33,571 nt of DNA, taken from a virus. Positions 22,069 through 29,498 of the stretch are shown here, piece by piece (position 1 is the first letter of the stretch; the number at the start of each line of letters is the position of its first letter). The DNA lies in IMG/VR virus record IMGVR_UViG_3300042338_000284, positions 1 to 33,571 of that record, one strand, 5' to 3'. Both the position numbers and the translations under genes were made by a program. The notes under the pieces were generated by a model that was not told where the DNA came from, made no database searches, and saw only the letters and a program-made list of their open reading frames with translations.

Positions 22069-23426
22069 TGCAGCCGAACCTGCTGCCCGCGCGCTGGAAG
22101 CCCCTGCGCTATCACCCAAAGCAAGCTGCCGCGTTCACCTCGAGCGCGCGATTCATCGTCGTTGAGGCAGGTCGCCGATCGGGCAAGAGCGAGCTCGCCA
22201 AGCGCAAGGGCGTGCAGCTCGCGCTGACGCATCACGAACGCAGCGCGTTCAACGACGGGCTCTACATCTTCGCGGCCCCGACACGCGAGCAGGTCAAGAG
22301 CATCTACTGGGGCGACCTGAAGCGCATGGTGCCGAACTGGGCCGTGCTCAAGATCGCGGAGACGGACCTCGCCATCGAGCTGGTGAACGGCGCGCGGATC
22401 CAGTGCGCGGGAATGGACAAGCCGCAGCGCATCGAGGGCAAGCCGATCGATTGGATCGCGTGCGACGAAATGCAGGAGTGGAAGGCGGGAATCTACGACC
22501 GCAACGTGCGACCTGCGCTCGAAACGCCTGAGCGCGCGGGCGGCGCGTGGTTCTACGGAGTGCCGAGGCCTGGGGCCGAGTTCGAAAAGCTCGTCAAGAT
22601 CGCCAAGAGCGGCAAGCCGGACTGGGCATACTTCACGTGGACGAGCGAAGGTCTGATGACCTCCGAAGCCGTGGACAGCGCGCGCGAGACAATGGACGCT
22701 CGCGTCTTTCGGCAGGAGTTCATGGCCGAGCGCGTGGCGATGCAGGGCCGCGCGTACCACAGTTTCGAACGCGAAGTGCACGGGCGCGAGCAGCTGGCCT
22801 ACAGCCGGTCGGCGCCACTGTGTATCTGCTTCGACTTCAACGTGGAGCCAGGCATCGCGGTGATCGCCCAGCAGCAGCTCTTCCGGCGGTCAGCCGGCGA
22901 GCGCGCCGACCGTCCAGAGGTCGCGGACGAGATCATCGCGGTCGTTGGAGAGGTTTGGATCCCGCACGACTCGCGTACCGAGCACGTCTGCCGCAAGATC
23001 CTCGCGGACTGGGGCCACCACGAGGGCCACGTGCTCGCCTACGGTGACGCGACGGGAGGCTCGAGGCACACGTCGCAGGTCGCTGAGGGCACCGACTGGC
23101 ACATCATTCGATCCATGCTCACGGAGGGATTCCGCGGGTCGGTCGAAGTGCTGCATCACCGGCGGAACCCGCCCGAACGCGATCGCGTCAACGCTCTCTG
23201 CTCGCGGCTGCGATCGGCGGACGGCAGGGTGCATCTCCTAGTCTCGTCGGACTGCCCGAACATGCTCGACGACCTCGACGGCACGATGCTTTTGGAAGGC
23301 GGCGCGGGCGAAATCGACAAGGCCAAAGACCGTCGTCGGACGCACATGACCGACGCGCTTGGCTACATGGTTGAGTACGAGCACCCTGTGCGCTTAGTCT
23401 CGGTGACGGATTCGGAGATCGTATGA
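22068..23426 (+). CDS. terL: Terminase large subunit (ATPase and nuclease)
   Basis: A 452-aa protein starting at GTG 22068 (overlapping TAG). The ATPase has Walker A GRRSGKS (residues 35-41) and a Walker B ending in Asp133-Glu134 (IDWIACDEMQ). The RNase H-like nuclease domain shows Asp256 in CFDFNVEPG, Asp327 in AYGDATGG and Asp429 in HMTDALGY, the expected three acidic sites. It pumps DNA into the procapsid and cuts concatemers. The length is normal. The packaging mode (headful or cos) cannot be read directly; the terminal overlap of the contig is compatible with either. Confidence 0.95.
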   Translation: MQPNLLPARWKPLRYHPKQAAAFTSSARFIVVEAGRRSGKSELAKRKGVQLALTHHERSAFNDGLYIFAAPTREQVKSIYWGDLKRMVPNWAVLKIAETDLAIELVNGARIQCAGMDKPQRIEGKPIDWIACDEMQEWKAGIYDRNVRPALETPERAGGAWFYGVPRPGAEFEKLVKIAKSGKPDWAYFTWTSEGLMTSEAVDSARETMDARVFRQEFMAERVAMQGRAYHSFEREVHGREQLAYSRSAPLCICFDFNVEPGIAVIAQQQLFRRSAGERADRPEVADEIIAVVGEVWIPHDSRTEHVCRKILADWGHHEGHVLAYGDATGGSRHTSQVAEGTDWHIIRSMLTEGFRGSVEVLHHRRNPPERDRVNALCSRLRSADGRVHLLVSSDCPNMLDDLDGTMLLEGGAGEIDKAKDRRRTHMTDALGYMVEYEHPVRLVSVTDSEIV

Positions 23427-23863
23427 CCATCAGCGACAGCTTTGTGACGTTTGCTCCCTTCGCCTTGCTGCTGCCTTTGCTCGGCTGCGCGGGTGCACCG
23501 AAGAACGTGCGCGAGCTCGACGCTATGACGCAGGAAGAGTTCGTGTCTTGGCGCGATCGAACCAGCCTCGCCGCGGAAGAGCTCGCGCTGACCGCGGTTG
23601 AAGCCGAGCCCAAAGCCGCAAAGGTTGTCGAGCAGCTCGCCGCCACGATGAAGCTCGCGGCTGGCGGGCCCGTTTCAGCGCCGCTGCTCGAGCTCATCGC
23701 GGAGGATCCGGCCTACCACGGCGTCCTGCGCCTCGGCTTGCTGGAGCTCGCGTCGCTGCTGCGCGAGAAGCTCGGCGCTGATTCTCACCCGCGCGTCAGC
23801 GAGCTGGTGATGGCATGGGCTGACGGGCTCGATCGCGGCTTGGTTCGCGCACAAGCGAAGTAG
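23423..23863 (+). CDS. Putative small lipoprotein located between terminase and portal
   Basis: A 146-aa protein, ATG overlapping the terminase stop (ATGA at 23423). The N-terminus has a hydrophobic stretch ending in a lipobox-like LLGC (Cys22), followed by AGAPKNVRELD. The n-region before it (MTISDSF) is not basic; an in-frame GTG at 23444 would give a shorter start (MTFAPFALLLP) but also adds no basic residue. The rest is helical and charged, suited to a periplasmic or membrane-anchored domain. Lipoproteins in phages often block superinfection or act as outer spanins. This position within the packaging module is unusual, and no family is recognised. Confidence 0.58.
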   Translation: MTISDSFVTFAPFALLLPLLGCAGAPKNVRELDAMTQEEFVSWRDRTSLAAEELALTAVEAEPKAAKVVEQLAATMKLAAGGPVSAPLLELIAEDPAYHGVLRLGLLELASLLREKLGADSHPRVSELVMAWADGLDRGLVRAQAK

Positions 23864-23872
23864 GAGCACGAC

Positions 23873-25351
23873 ATGAAGGAAGTGGGCATCCCGTGCGGCG
23901 CGTACATGGAGATGGAGGCACGTTGGAAGCTGCTCCACGACCTTCAGGGCGGGACCGAAGCCATGCGCAAGGCCGCGACGGAGTGGCTGCCGCGCGAAGA
24001 GGCTGAAAGCGATCTTTCGTACCGCGCTCGCCTCGGTCGCAGCTTCCTCTACGGTGCCTTCTCGGACACCGTGACCAAGCTCCGAGCCAAGCCGTTCTCG
24101 CGCTTCGTCGATGTCGCGGGCCGCGATGACTTGGAGCCGATGCTTCAGTTGATCGAGGACGACGCAGACAACGGTCGCACCTCGCTCACGCAGTTTGCCT
24201 CGGCCATGTTCGAGGACGCGATCGTCCACGGACTGACCCACGTGATGGTGGACTTCGCGCCCACGACCGGCCAGCAGACGCTGCTCGAGGAGCGCGAGCG
24301 GCAGCTGCACCCTTACTTCGTGCACGTGAAGGCCGAGCAGATGATCGGCTGGCAGTATGAGGTCGATCCTGCCACATCGAAGCACGTGTTGACGCAGGTT
24401 CGCATTCGAACGACGCGCACCGAGAACGACGGCAAGTGGGGCCAGAAGTCGGTTGTCTACATCCACGTCTGGACGCCCGAAGTCGTCGAGGTCTGGCGCG
24501 AGGAGCAGAACGACTTTGCGCTGGTCGAGGTCAAGGCGCACAGCTTCGGCGCGATCCCGCTCTACACCTGCTACTTCGAGCAGACGGGCTACATGGTCGC
24601 GGACCCGCCGCTCGAGGACTTGGCGTGGTTGAACCTTGAGCACTGGCAGAGCAGCAGCGAGCAGCGAAACGTTCTGCACATCGCGCGCGTGCCGATCCTT
24701 TACGAGCGCGGAGCCGTCGCCAGCACCGGCCCTGATGGCAAGCCGCGAGGCGCGTCGATCGTGATCTCGACGACCAAGGCCCGCCAGACGACGCGCACGC
24801 CCGCGGAGGCTGACCTTCAATGGGTCGAGGTCGGAGGCAAGAGCATCGAGGCGGGAGCGCAAGACCTCGCCAAGATCGAAGAGCGGATGCAGGTGCTTGG
24901 GATGCAGCCGTTGGTCGAGAGCGCGGCGAAGACCGCGACCGAGGTCGGCACCGCAGAAGCGCGCACGCACTCCTCGATCAAGGCGTGGATCTCATCGCTC
25001 AATGACGCGCTCTTCGAGGCGTACTACATGGCGGCGAAGTGGATCGGCGCTGAACTGCCGACCGAGTTCGCCGTGCAGGTCTGGGATAAGTTCGAGCTCG
25101 AAGCCCGCAGCGACGCCGACATGATGCACCTGCTTCAGATGCGCGCGAGCGGCGACATCTCGCAGAAGCGTCTGCTGCTTGAGGCAAAGCGCCGCGGCAA
25201 GTTTGGCGACGACTTCGACGTGGAGGAGGAGCTCGAAGCGACGCAAGATCAGGAAATGCCGACCGCGCCCAGCGCGTCAGATTTGGCACTTATCGCTCGC
25301 GTGCGTCGTGAGGAAGCAGCAGAAGAGGCCGCAGAAGAGGTCGAGGATTGA
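23873..25351 (+). CDS. Portal protein (DUF4055-type)
   Basis: A 492-aa protein from ATG 23873, preceded by AGGAG. It follows the DUF4055 portal pattern: an N-terminal region with YRARLGRSFLYGAFSDTVTK, a core with FEDAIVHGLTHVMVDFAP and HPYFVHVKAEQMIGWQYEVD, then ARTHSSIKAWISSLNDALFE, a helical crown and an acidic C-terminus. Portals form the dodecameric vertex ring through which the terminase threads DNA. Length and place after the large terminase fit. It is followed three bases later by a small membrane protein. Confidence 0.87.
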   Translation: MKEVGIPCGAYMEMEARWKLLHDLQGGTEAMRKAATEWLPREEAESDLSYRARLGRSFLYGAFSDTVTKLRAKPFSRFVDVAGRDDLEPMLQLIEDDADNGRTSLTQFASAMFEDAIVHGLTHVMVDFAPTTGQQTLLEERERQLHPYFVHVKAEQMIGWQYEVDPATSKHVLTQVRIRTTRTENDGKWGQKSVVYIHVWTPEVVEVWREEQNDFALVEVKAHSFGAIPLYTCYFEQTGYMVADPPLEDLAWLNLEHWQSSSEQRNVLHIARVPILYERGAVASTGPDGKPRGASIVISTTKARQTTRTPAEADLQWVEVGGKSIEAGAQDLAKIEERMQVLGMQPLVESAAKTATEVGTAEARTHSSIKAWISSLNDALFEAYYMAAKWIGAELPTEFAVQVWDKFELEARSDADMMHLLQMRASGDISQKRLLLEAKRRGKFGDDFDVEEELEATQDQEMPTAPSASDLALIARVRREEAAEEAAEEVED

Positions 25352-25354
25352 TCC

Positions 25355-25708
25355 ATGGAGATGGTGACTTTGAGCTGGGAAACGGTTGTCGCCATCGTCA
25401 CACCGCTGATCGCGGCGGGTGTCTGGATCGTCAAATGGATCGTCGCTCGAAGCGACCGCGACCGCGACGACCTGCTGAAGCGCATGGACGCTGACCGCGC
25501 TGACGCGACCGAGGATCGCAAGATTCTGCGAGATTCGCTGCACGCTCTGCGAAGCGCGGTGCAGGTCGCCAGCAGCGAAGGCGAGATCCTGACGCAGCAA
25601 CTCGCGGCCATGACGCAAGCACAACAACGCATCGTGTGGACGCAGGAACGAATCCTTGCGCACATCGAGGCGAGGGCAAGGAAAGACCTGCATGAAAGCC
25701 AAGGGTGA
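25355..25708 (+). CDS. Small protein with one membrane segment and a coiled coil
   Basis: A 117-aa protein from ATG 25355, GATTGATCC upstream. A single hydrophobic segment (VVAIVTPLIAAGVWIVKWIV, about residues 11-30) is followed by Arg/Asp-rich and heptad-patterned helix to the end. The pattern fits either a holin/XhlA-like lysis factor or an inner-membrane spanin-like protein. Positive charges just after the segment favour N-out topology, against a classical inner spanin. It lies immediately after the portal, which is not a usual lysis location. Function unproven. Confidence 0.6.
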   Translation: MEMVTLSWETVVAIVTPLIAAGVWIVKWIVARSDRDRDDLLKRMDADRADATEDRKILRDSLHALRSAVQVASSEGEILTQQLAAMTQAQQRIVWTQERILAHIEARARKDLHESQG

Positions 25709-25970
25709 CGCGTTCGACGTGAAGACTTGGGCGGAAAACGCTCAAAGGATCAAGAACACCTGCTGCATCTGCGTCGGCAAGCCCCAGCCCGCAGCTGCGA
25801 TCAAGCTGATCGCTGAAATGCGGCTCAAGGGCGAAACTGAGGTCTCGCAGCCGCAGATCTCGCAGATGCTGAAGGAGCGGTTCGGCGTGCGGATCGGCAC
25901 CTCGTCGATCCAACGTCACGTGCGCAGCTGCCTTGGGATTCACTGGGGCAGCGCGACGAGGCTCAAGTGA
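25692..25970 (+). CDS. Small HTH-like protein with Cys pair
   Basis: A 92-aa protein from ATG 25692, overlapping the previous gene by 17 bases. A CCIC cluster lies near residues 19-22. The region KLIAEMRLKGETEVSQPQIS, then QMLKERFGVRIGTSSIQRHV has the order of a helix-turn-helix. The stop overlaps the next GTG (GTGA), so it is coupled to the metallophosphoesterase. It may bind DNA, for example as a packaging or regulatory factor, or partner the phosphoesterase. It is not a second small terminase by any clear motif. Confidence 0.6.
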   Translation: MKAKGDAFDVKTWAENAQRIKNTCCICVGKPQPAAAIKLIAEMRLKGETEVSQPQISQMLKERFGVRIGTSSIQRHVRSCLGIHWGSATRLK

Positions 25971-27028
25971 GCAAGCGCAAGTCGGTCAAGGAGTGGGCGA
26001 AGGACGCACAGTCTGAACCGGCAGCGATCAAAGAACTGCGCCTCGCCAACGAGCAGCTGCGGCGGCGGCTGACCTCGCAGGGCGGGCAGGGTGAGCTAAT
26101 CCTTGAAGCAGTGCGCACCGCTTTCGAGGACTACGAGCCGCCGACAATCCCTGCGCCAAAGGCTCAGTCGAAGCGCAAGGAGCGCGAAATCGCCGTCCTG
26201 CATCTCAGCGACACGCAGTTTGGCAAGGTCACGCGCACGTACGACAGCGAGATCGCAACCGAGCGCGTGCTCGAGTTCGCGCGCCGCAGCCTCGCGTGCA
26301 TTGAGCGGCACCGGAGCTACGCAACGATCGACGAGGCGCACATCTACCTCGGCGGCGACATGATCGAGGGCGAGCTCATCTTTCCTGGCCAAGCTCACCT
26401 CATCGACCAGAGCGTGTTCGACCAAGCCGTGCGCACCTGTCCTGAGGCGATGGCGCGGGCGATTATGGCCCTCGCCGCGGGCGTTAGCCGTGTTCGCGTG
26501 ATCGCGGTCTGTGGCAATCACGGCAGGCCCAGCAGCAAGCACGCGGGATCGCACCCTCGAACCAACTGGGACCGCGTTAGCTACGAGACGGCCCGCATGA
26601 TGGTCGGCAAGAATCCGCGCATTGAGTGGGACATCGCGGACGACTTCTACACCGTTAACCACGTGCTCGGGCACAAGCACCTTGTGGTGCATGGGCATCA
26701 GATCCGCGGAGGGTTCGGCGGCTTCCCGTTCTACGGCGTCGGCAAGCGGGCGTGGGGCTGGATCGACTCGATCGAGGAAGAGTGGCATCACCTCTACTTC
26801 GGCCACTTCCACACAATGACGACGGGCAACCTCAACGGGCGCTGGTGGTTCTGCAACGGCACGACGGAATCGGACAACGACTACGCGCGCGAAGAACTGA
26901 GTGCCTCGGGCGTGCCGGTGCAGCGGCTTCAGTTCTGGAGCGCCGAGCACGGGCTGGTAGCCGACCGACCGATCTACCTGCGGCACGGCCTCAAGGGCAA
27001 GCGTGGCAAGATTGCCTACGACGCGTGA
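25967..27028 (+). CDS. Calcineurin-like metallophosphoesterase
   Basis: A 353-aa protein starting at GTG 25967 (GTGA overlap). All blocks of the family are present: HLSDTQFG (Asp82, where a canonical D-x-H has Gln in place of His), YLGGDMIEG (Asp131), CGNHGR (Asn184, His185), VVHGHQ (His242, His244) and FGHFH (His280, His282). The first 70 residues form a basic, helical leader. Such enzymes cleave phosphodiester or phosphomonoester bonds with two metal ions; SbcD/Mre11 nucleases and some phage proteins belong here. Its place between portal and minor head protein suggests a function during DNA packaging or entry, or protection of phage DNA. The substrate is unknown. Confidence 0.88.
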   Translation: MSKRKSVKEWAKDAQSEPAAIKELRLANEQLRRRLTSQGGQGELILEAVRTAFEDYEPPTIPAPKAQSKRKEREIAVLHLSDTQFGKVTRTYDSEIATERVLEFARRSLACIERHRSYATIDEAHIYLGGDMIEGELIFPGQAHLIDQSVFDQAVRTCPEAMARAIMALAAGVSRVRVIAVCGNHGRPSSKHAGSHPRTNWDRVSYETARMMVGKNPRIEWDIADDFYTVNHVLGHKHLVVHGHQIRGGFGGFPFYGVGKRAWGWIDSIEEEWHHLYFGHFHTMTTGNLNGRWWFCNGTTESDNDYAREELSASGVPVQRLQFWSAEHGLVADRPIYLRHGLKGKRGKIAYDA

Positions 27029-27350
27029 GCAGGTGCTCGGAGTGGCGAGCCTGCTGAGCAAAGAGCTACCGCTCACTCGTCCGGTCAAAGTGCGAGTAGG
27101 CAAGCGGCTAAGTTACGAGTACGGCTACTGCCAGCTGGACCGCCGCGGCTTTCGGGTGGTCGTGAATACGCGAATCGCGGACCCGTGGCATCCTCGAGGT
27201 CGGCCTGTGACCGTCGGTGAGGCCATGGAAACGCTTTGCCACGAATGGGCGCACGCGTTGGCTTGGACATCGAACGTGAGTTCCAAGGATCACGACGCCG
27301 CATGGGGCAAGGCGTATGCGCGCGTCTATCGGGTAGTCTTTGAACAATGA
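27003..27350 (+). CDS. Putative zinc metallopeptidase-like protein (HExxH)
   Basis: A 115-aa protein. GTG 27003 gives the whole frame and overlaps the previous gene by 26 bases; GTG 27033 would be a shorter alternative. The motif CHEWAHALAW (His80, Glu81, His84) is followed by DHDAAWGKAYARVY (His97 as a possible third ligand), as in SprT-like and other small zinc proteins. The beta segment before it (RRGFRVVVNTRI) fits such a fold. It could trim a virion protein or act on peptidoglycan or a host protein. It lies in the head module, so a prohead maturation role is possible but not shown. Its stop overlaps the next ATG. Confidence 0.78.
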   Translation: MARLPTTREQVLGVASLLSKELPLTRPVKVRVGKRLSYEYGYCQLDRRGFRVVVNTRIADPWHPRGRPVTVGEAMETLCHEWAHALAWTSNVSSKDHDAAWGKAYARVYRVVFEQ

Positions 27351-28489
27351 CGGACGGCGACCGATTCGACGGGCCTGTTCGCACGGTCAACGACAAGATC
27401 GTGCGCGACTGGCTGCGTCACGCTCACCAGCTGGAGCGCGTCTCGCAGCATGAGGCGGCGAGGATCGAGAAGTTCCTGCGCTCGGATGTCCTGCCCGACA
27501 TCATGGGCAAGCTGGTATCGCGCCTCGAGCGCATCAACGCGCGCGGATACGACGCTGGCGTGGAAAGCACAAAGCGTTTCAAAGACCTCCGCGAGCAGAT
27601 CATGCAGATCGTGGACGAGGGCGTGCAGCAGGTAGCCAAGACGAACGTCAAGGAGCTTGAGCGCCTGAGCGTCTACGAGGCCCGCTGGCAGAAGAAGACG
27701 ATCGAGGCGGCCATCCCTGAGAGCATCGGCATCAACCTGACGCTGCCCGATCCCAAGGTGCTGCGCGAGCTGGTGAAGACTCGCCCGCTCGCCGGCTATG
27801 GCATCGAGGAATGGTTCGACAAGCTCACCGTGGACACGGCAGACCGAATCGAGCGCGAGGTCCGTATCGGGCTGGCCGAGGGTCAATCCGTGCCGGACAT
27901 CGCCCGCCGCATCCGAGGTACTGCCGAGCTCGACGGCGGCGACGGGGTTTTTGCGATCACGCAGCGGCACGCCCAAGCCATCGCCCGCAACGCCTCGATC
28001 CACGTCAGCAACCAAGCGCGGCAGGAGCTCTTCAAGGACAACGAGGACATCATTGACCGCGAGCAGTGGGTCGCCACGCTTGATACGCGCACCTGCAAGA
28101 AATGCGGCGCGCTCGACGGCAAGGTGTTCCCAGTCGGAGAAGGGCCGATGCCGCCCGCGCATCCGCCTGGCCCGTCCGGCGGTGCTTGTCGCTGCGCTCG
28201 GGTCGCCGTCGTTCGCCCCCTATCGGAGGTTCTTGGGCGCAAGAAGAAGGGCGAAGGGCGTATCACCGAGGGCGAACGGGCTTCGATGAACGGTCGCGTC
28301 AGCACCTCGACGACCTACTCCGAGTGGCTAAAGACGCTGCCGCAGGACGAGCTCGAGGAGGCGCTCGGCGCCACGCGCGCGAAAGCCTTTGCGGACGGCG
28401 AGCTCACGCTTGAGAAGATGGTGGACCAGAGCGGTCGCACGCTGTCGCTCGACGAGCTTGCTAAAGTGGAGGGGCTGGACCTTGAATAG
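27347..28489 (+). CDS. Minor head protein (Mu gpF / SPP1 gp7-like)
   Basis: A 380-aa protein from ATG 27347 (ATGA overlap). The N-terminal half is long helix. From about residue 205 the Mu F-like pattern appears: QRHAQAIARNASIHVSNQAR, then WVATLDTRTCKKCGALDGKV, MPPAHPPGPSGGACRCARVAV, the conserved cysteine pair plus H-P-x-C close. These proteins sit inside or near the portal and are ejected or aid assembly. The C-terminal 90 residues are hydrophilic and possibly flexible. Order after the portal is normal for this group. Confidence 0.85.
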   Translation: MTDGDRFDGPVRTVNDKIVRDWLRHAHQLERVSQHEAARIEKFLRSDVLPDIMGKLVSRLERINARGYDAGVESTKRFKDLREQIMQIVDEGVQQVAKTNVKELERLSVYEARWQKKTIEAAIPESIGINLTLPDPKVLRELVKTRPLAGYGIEEWFDKLTVDTADRIEREVRIGLAEGQSVPDIARRIRGTAELDGGDGVFAITQRHAQAIARNASIHVSNQARQELFKDNEDIIDREQWVATLDTRTCKKCGALDGKVFPVGEGPMPPAHPPGPSGGACRCARVAVVRPLSEVLGRKKKGEGRITEGERASMNGRVSTSTTYSEWLKTLPQDELEEALGATRAKAFADGELTLEKMVDQSGRTLSLDELAKVEGLDLE

Positions 28490-28517
28490 CGTCCGTCCTC
28501 TGTTAGTTATTTTTAGT

Positions 28518-28553
28518 GTCGCTGGGTGATCCGGCGACCAAGGCGTGACGCCT
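28518..28553 (+). promoter_or_regulatory. Two adjacent hairpins before the scaffold gene
   Basis: In the 83-base gap 28490-28572, GTCGCTGG (28518-28525) pairs with CCGGCGAC (28531-28538, one G-T pair), loop GTGAT. Then AGGCG (28541-28545) pairs with CGCCT (28549-28553), loop TGA. An AT-rich patch (TTAGTTATTTTTAG) lies just before, with TTGAAT near 28482 as a possible but weak -35. The pair may be a terminator/attenuator or processing site between minor head gene and scaffold. Confidence 0.5.
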
Positions 28554-28572
28554 AATCACAACACGGAAACGA

Positions 28573-29370
28573 ATGGCAAAACCCAAGACTGTCCTGTCCG
28601 ATTCTGAGTTCGCTGCGCTTCCTGAGAACGTGACGCTCTCACGCGCCGACCTCTACACCAAGACCGAAGATGGCTATGTGCTGAACGTCGAGCCTGTGAA
28701 GGGCTGGGACGTGAAGCCGGTCGAGAAGCTGATGGCGGCTCTTGGCAGCGAGCGCACGACGCGCGCTGACCTCGAATCCAAGCTCAAGGCTCTTGATGGC
28801 CTCGACCCGCGTGCCGCGCGTGAAGCGCTGGCGAAGGTCAAGGAATGGCAGGAGTCGCCGCCGGAAGCGCGCGCAAAGGCTCAGGCCGATGCGCTGCTCA
28901 AGGAGGCGCAGACTAAGTATCAGCAGGAAACGTCGAAGTTGCGCGGGCAGCTTGAGCGCGAGCTCGTCGAAGCGAAGGCCCGCGAGGCGCTTGCCAAGCA
29001 CAAGGGCAACGTCGATCTCCTGCTTCCGCACGTGAAGGGCCGCATCAAAGCCGAGGTCGATACGGACGGCGAACTGCGCGCCTATGTCGTCGATCAGAGC
29101 GGCAACAAGGCGCACGTGATGGGCAAGGACGGCTCGATGCAGCCGATGTCGATCGAGTCGCTTGTCGAGCAGATGCGCGCGCAAGATTCGTACGCTGCGG
29201 CCTTCCAAGGCTCGGGAGCGAGCGGCGCAGGAACGCAGACGGGCCGCGGCGGCTCGACGGGCGCGTTCACGATCTCTGCCTCGCAAGCGCGGAACGATCC
29301 GCGCGCGTACCAAGCGGTGCGCGACCGCGCGATCGCTGCTGGCCAGCAGGTCCAGATCACCCAAGACTAG
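28573..29370 (+). CDS. Capsid scaffolding protein
   Basis: A 265-aa protein from ATG 28573. Residues about 1-45 are a beta-like N-terminus (SDSEFAALPENVTLSRADLY...); residues 55-150 are a long Ala/Lys/Glu helix (SPPEARAKAQADALLKEAQT, YQQETSKLRGQLERELVEAK); the end is Gly/Ser-rich and polar (ASGAGTQTGRGGSTGAF). This helix-rich, charged make-up directly before the coat gene is that of scaffolds, which organise procapsids and leave before DNA enters. It is placed between two hairpin clusters. No protease motif is visible. Confidence 0.8.
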   Translation: MAKPKTVLSDSEFAALPENVTLSRADLYTKTEDGYVLNVEPVKGWDVKPVEKLMAALGSERTTRADLESKLKALDGLDPRAAREALAKVKEWQESPPEARAKAQADALLKEAQTKYQQETSKLRGQLERELVEAKAREALAKHKGNVDLLLPHVKGRIKAEVDTDGELRAYVVDQSGNKAHVMGKDGSMQPMSIESLVEQMRAQDSYAAAFQGSGASGAGTQTGRGGSTGAFTISASQARNDPRAYQAVRDRAIAAGQQVQITQD

Positions 29371-29378
29371 AACACCGA

Positions 29379-29424
29379 CGAGGCGTGTCGCCTCGCGGAA
29401 AGCAGGTAGCGTGATGCGACCTGC
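29379..29424 (+). promoter_or_regulatory. Two hairpins in the coat gene leader
   Basis: The 128-base gap 29371-29498 holds CGAGGCG (29379-29385) with CGCCTCG (29389-29395), loop TGT, and GCAGGT (29402-29407) with ACCTGC (29419-29424), loop 11. The coat gene has a strong AGGAGG site about 14 bases before ATG 29499. The first hairpin resembles the AGGCG-TGA-CGCCT one in front of the scaffold gene. Confidence 0.5.
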
Positions 29425-29498
29425 GCAGCGACCGAGGAGTGATTCCAAAGGCGCTGGGGACATCCACTCAACGCAACAGAAGCAACAAGGAGGGCACC

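Noticed and set aside
23675-24970. 431-codon minus-strand frame opposite the portal gene
   Set aside because: Composition is typical of an antisense shadow and the plus strand encodes a recognisable portal.
26096-27103. 335-codon minus-strand frame opposite the metallophosphoesterase
   Set aside because: Every metal-binding motif lies in the plus-strand frame; the antisense frame has none.
28482-28515. Sigma-70 type promoter before the scaffold gene
   Set aside because: TTGAAT and an AT-rich patch are present, but spacing to any good -10 is outside 16-18 bases, so it is mentioned only as a weak possibility.
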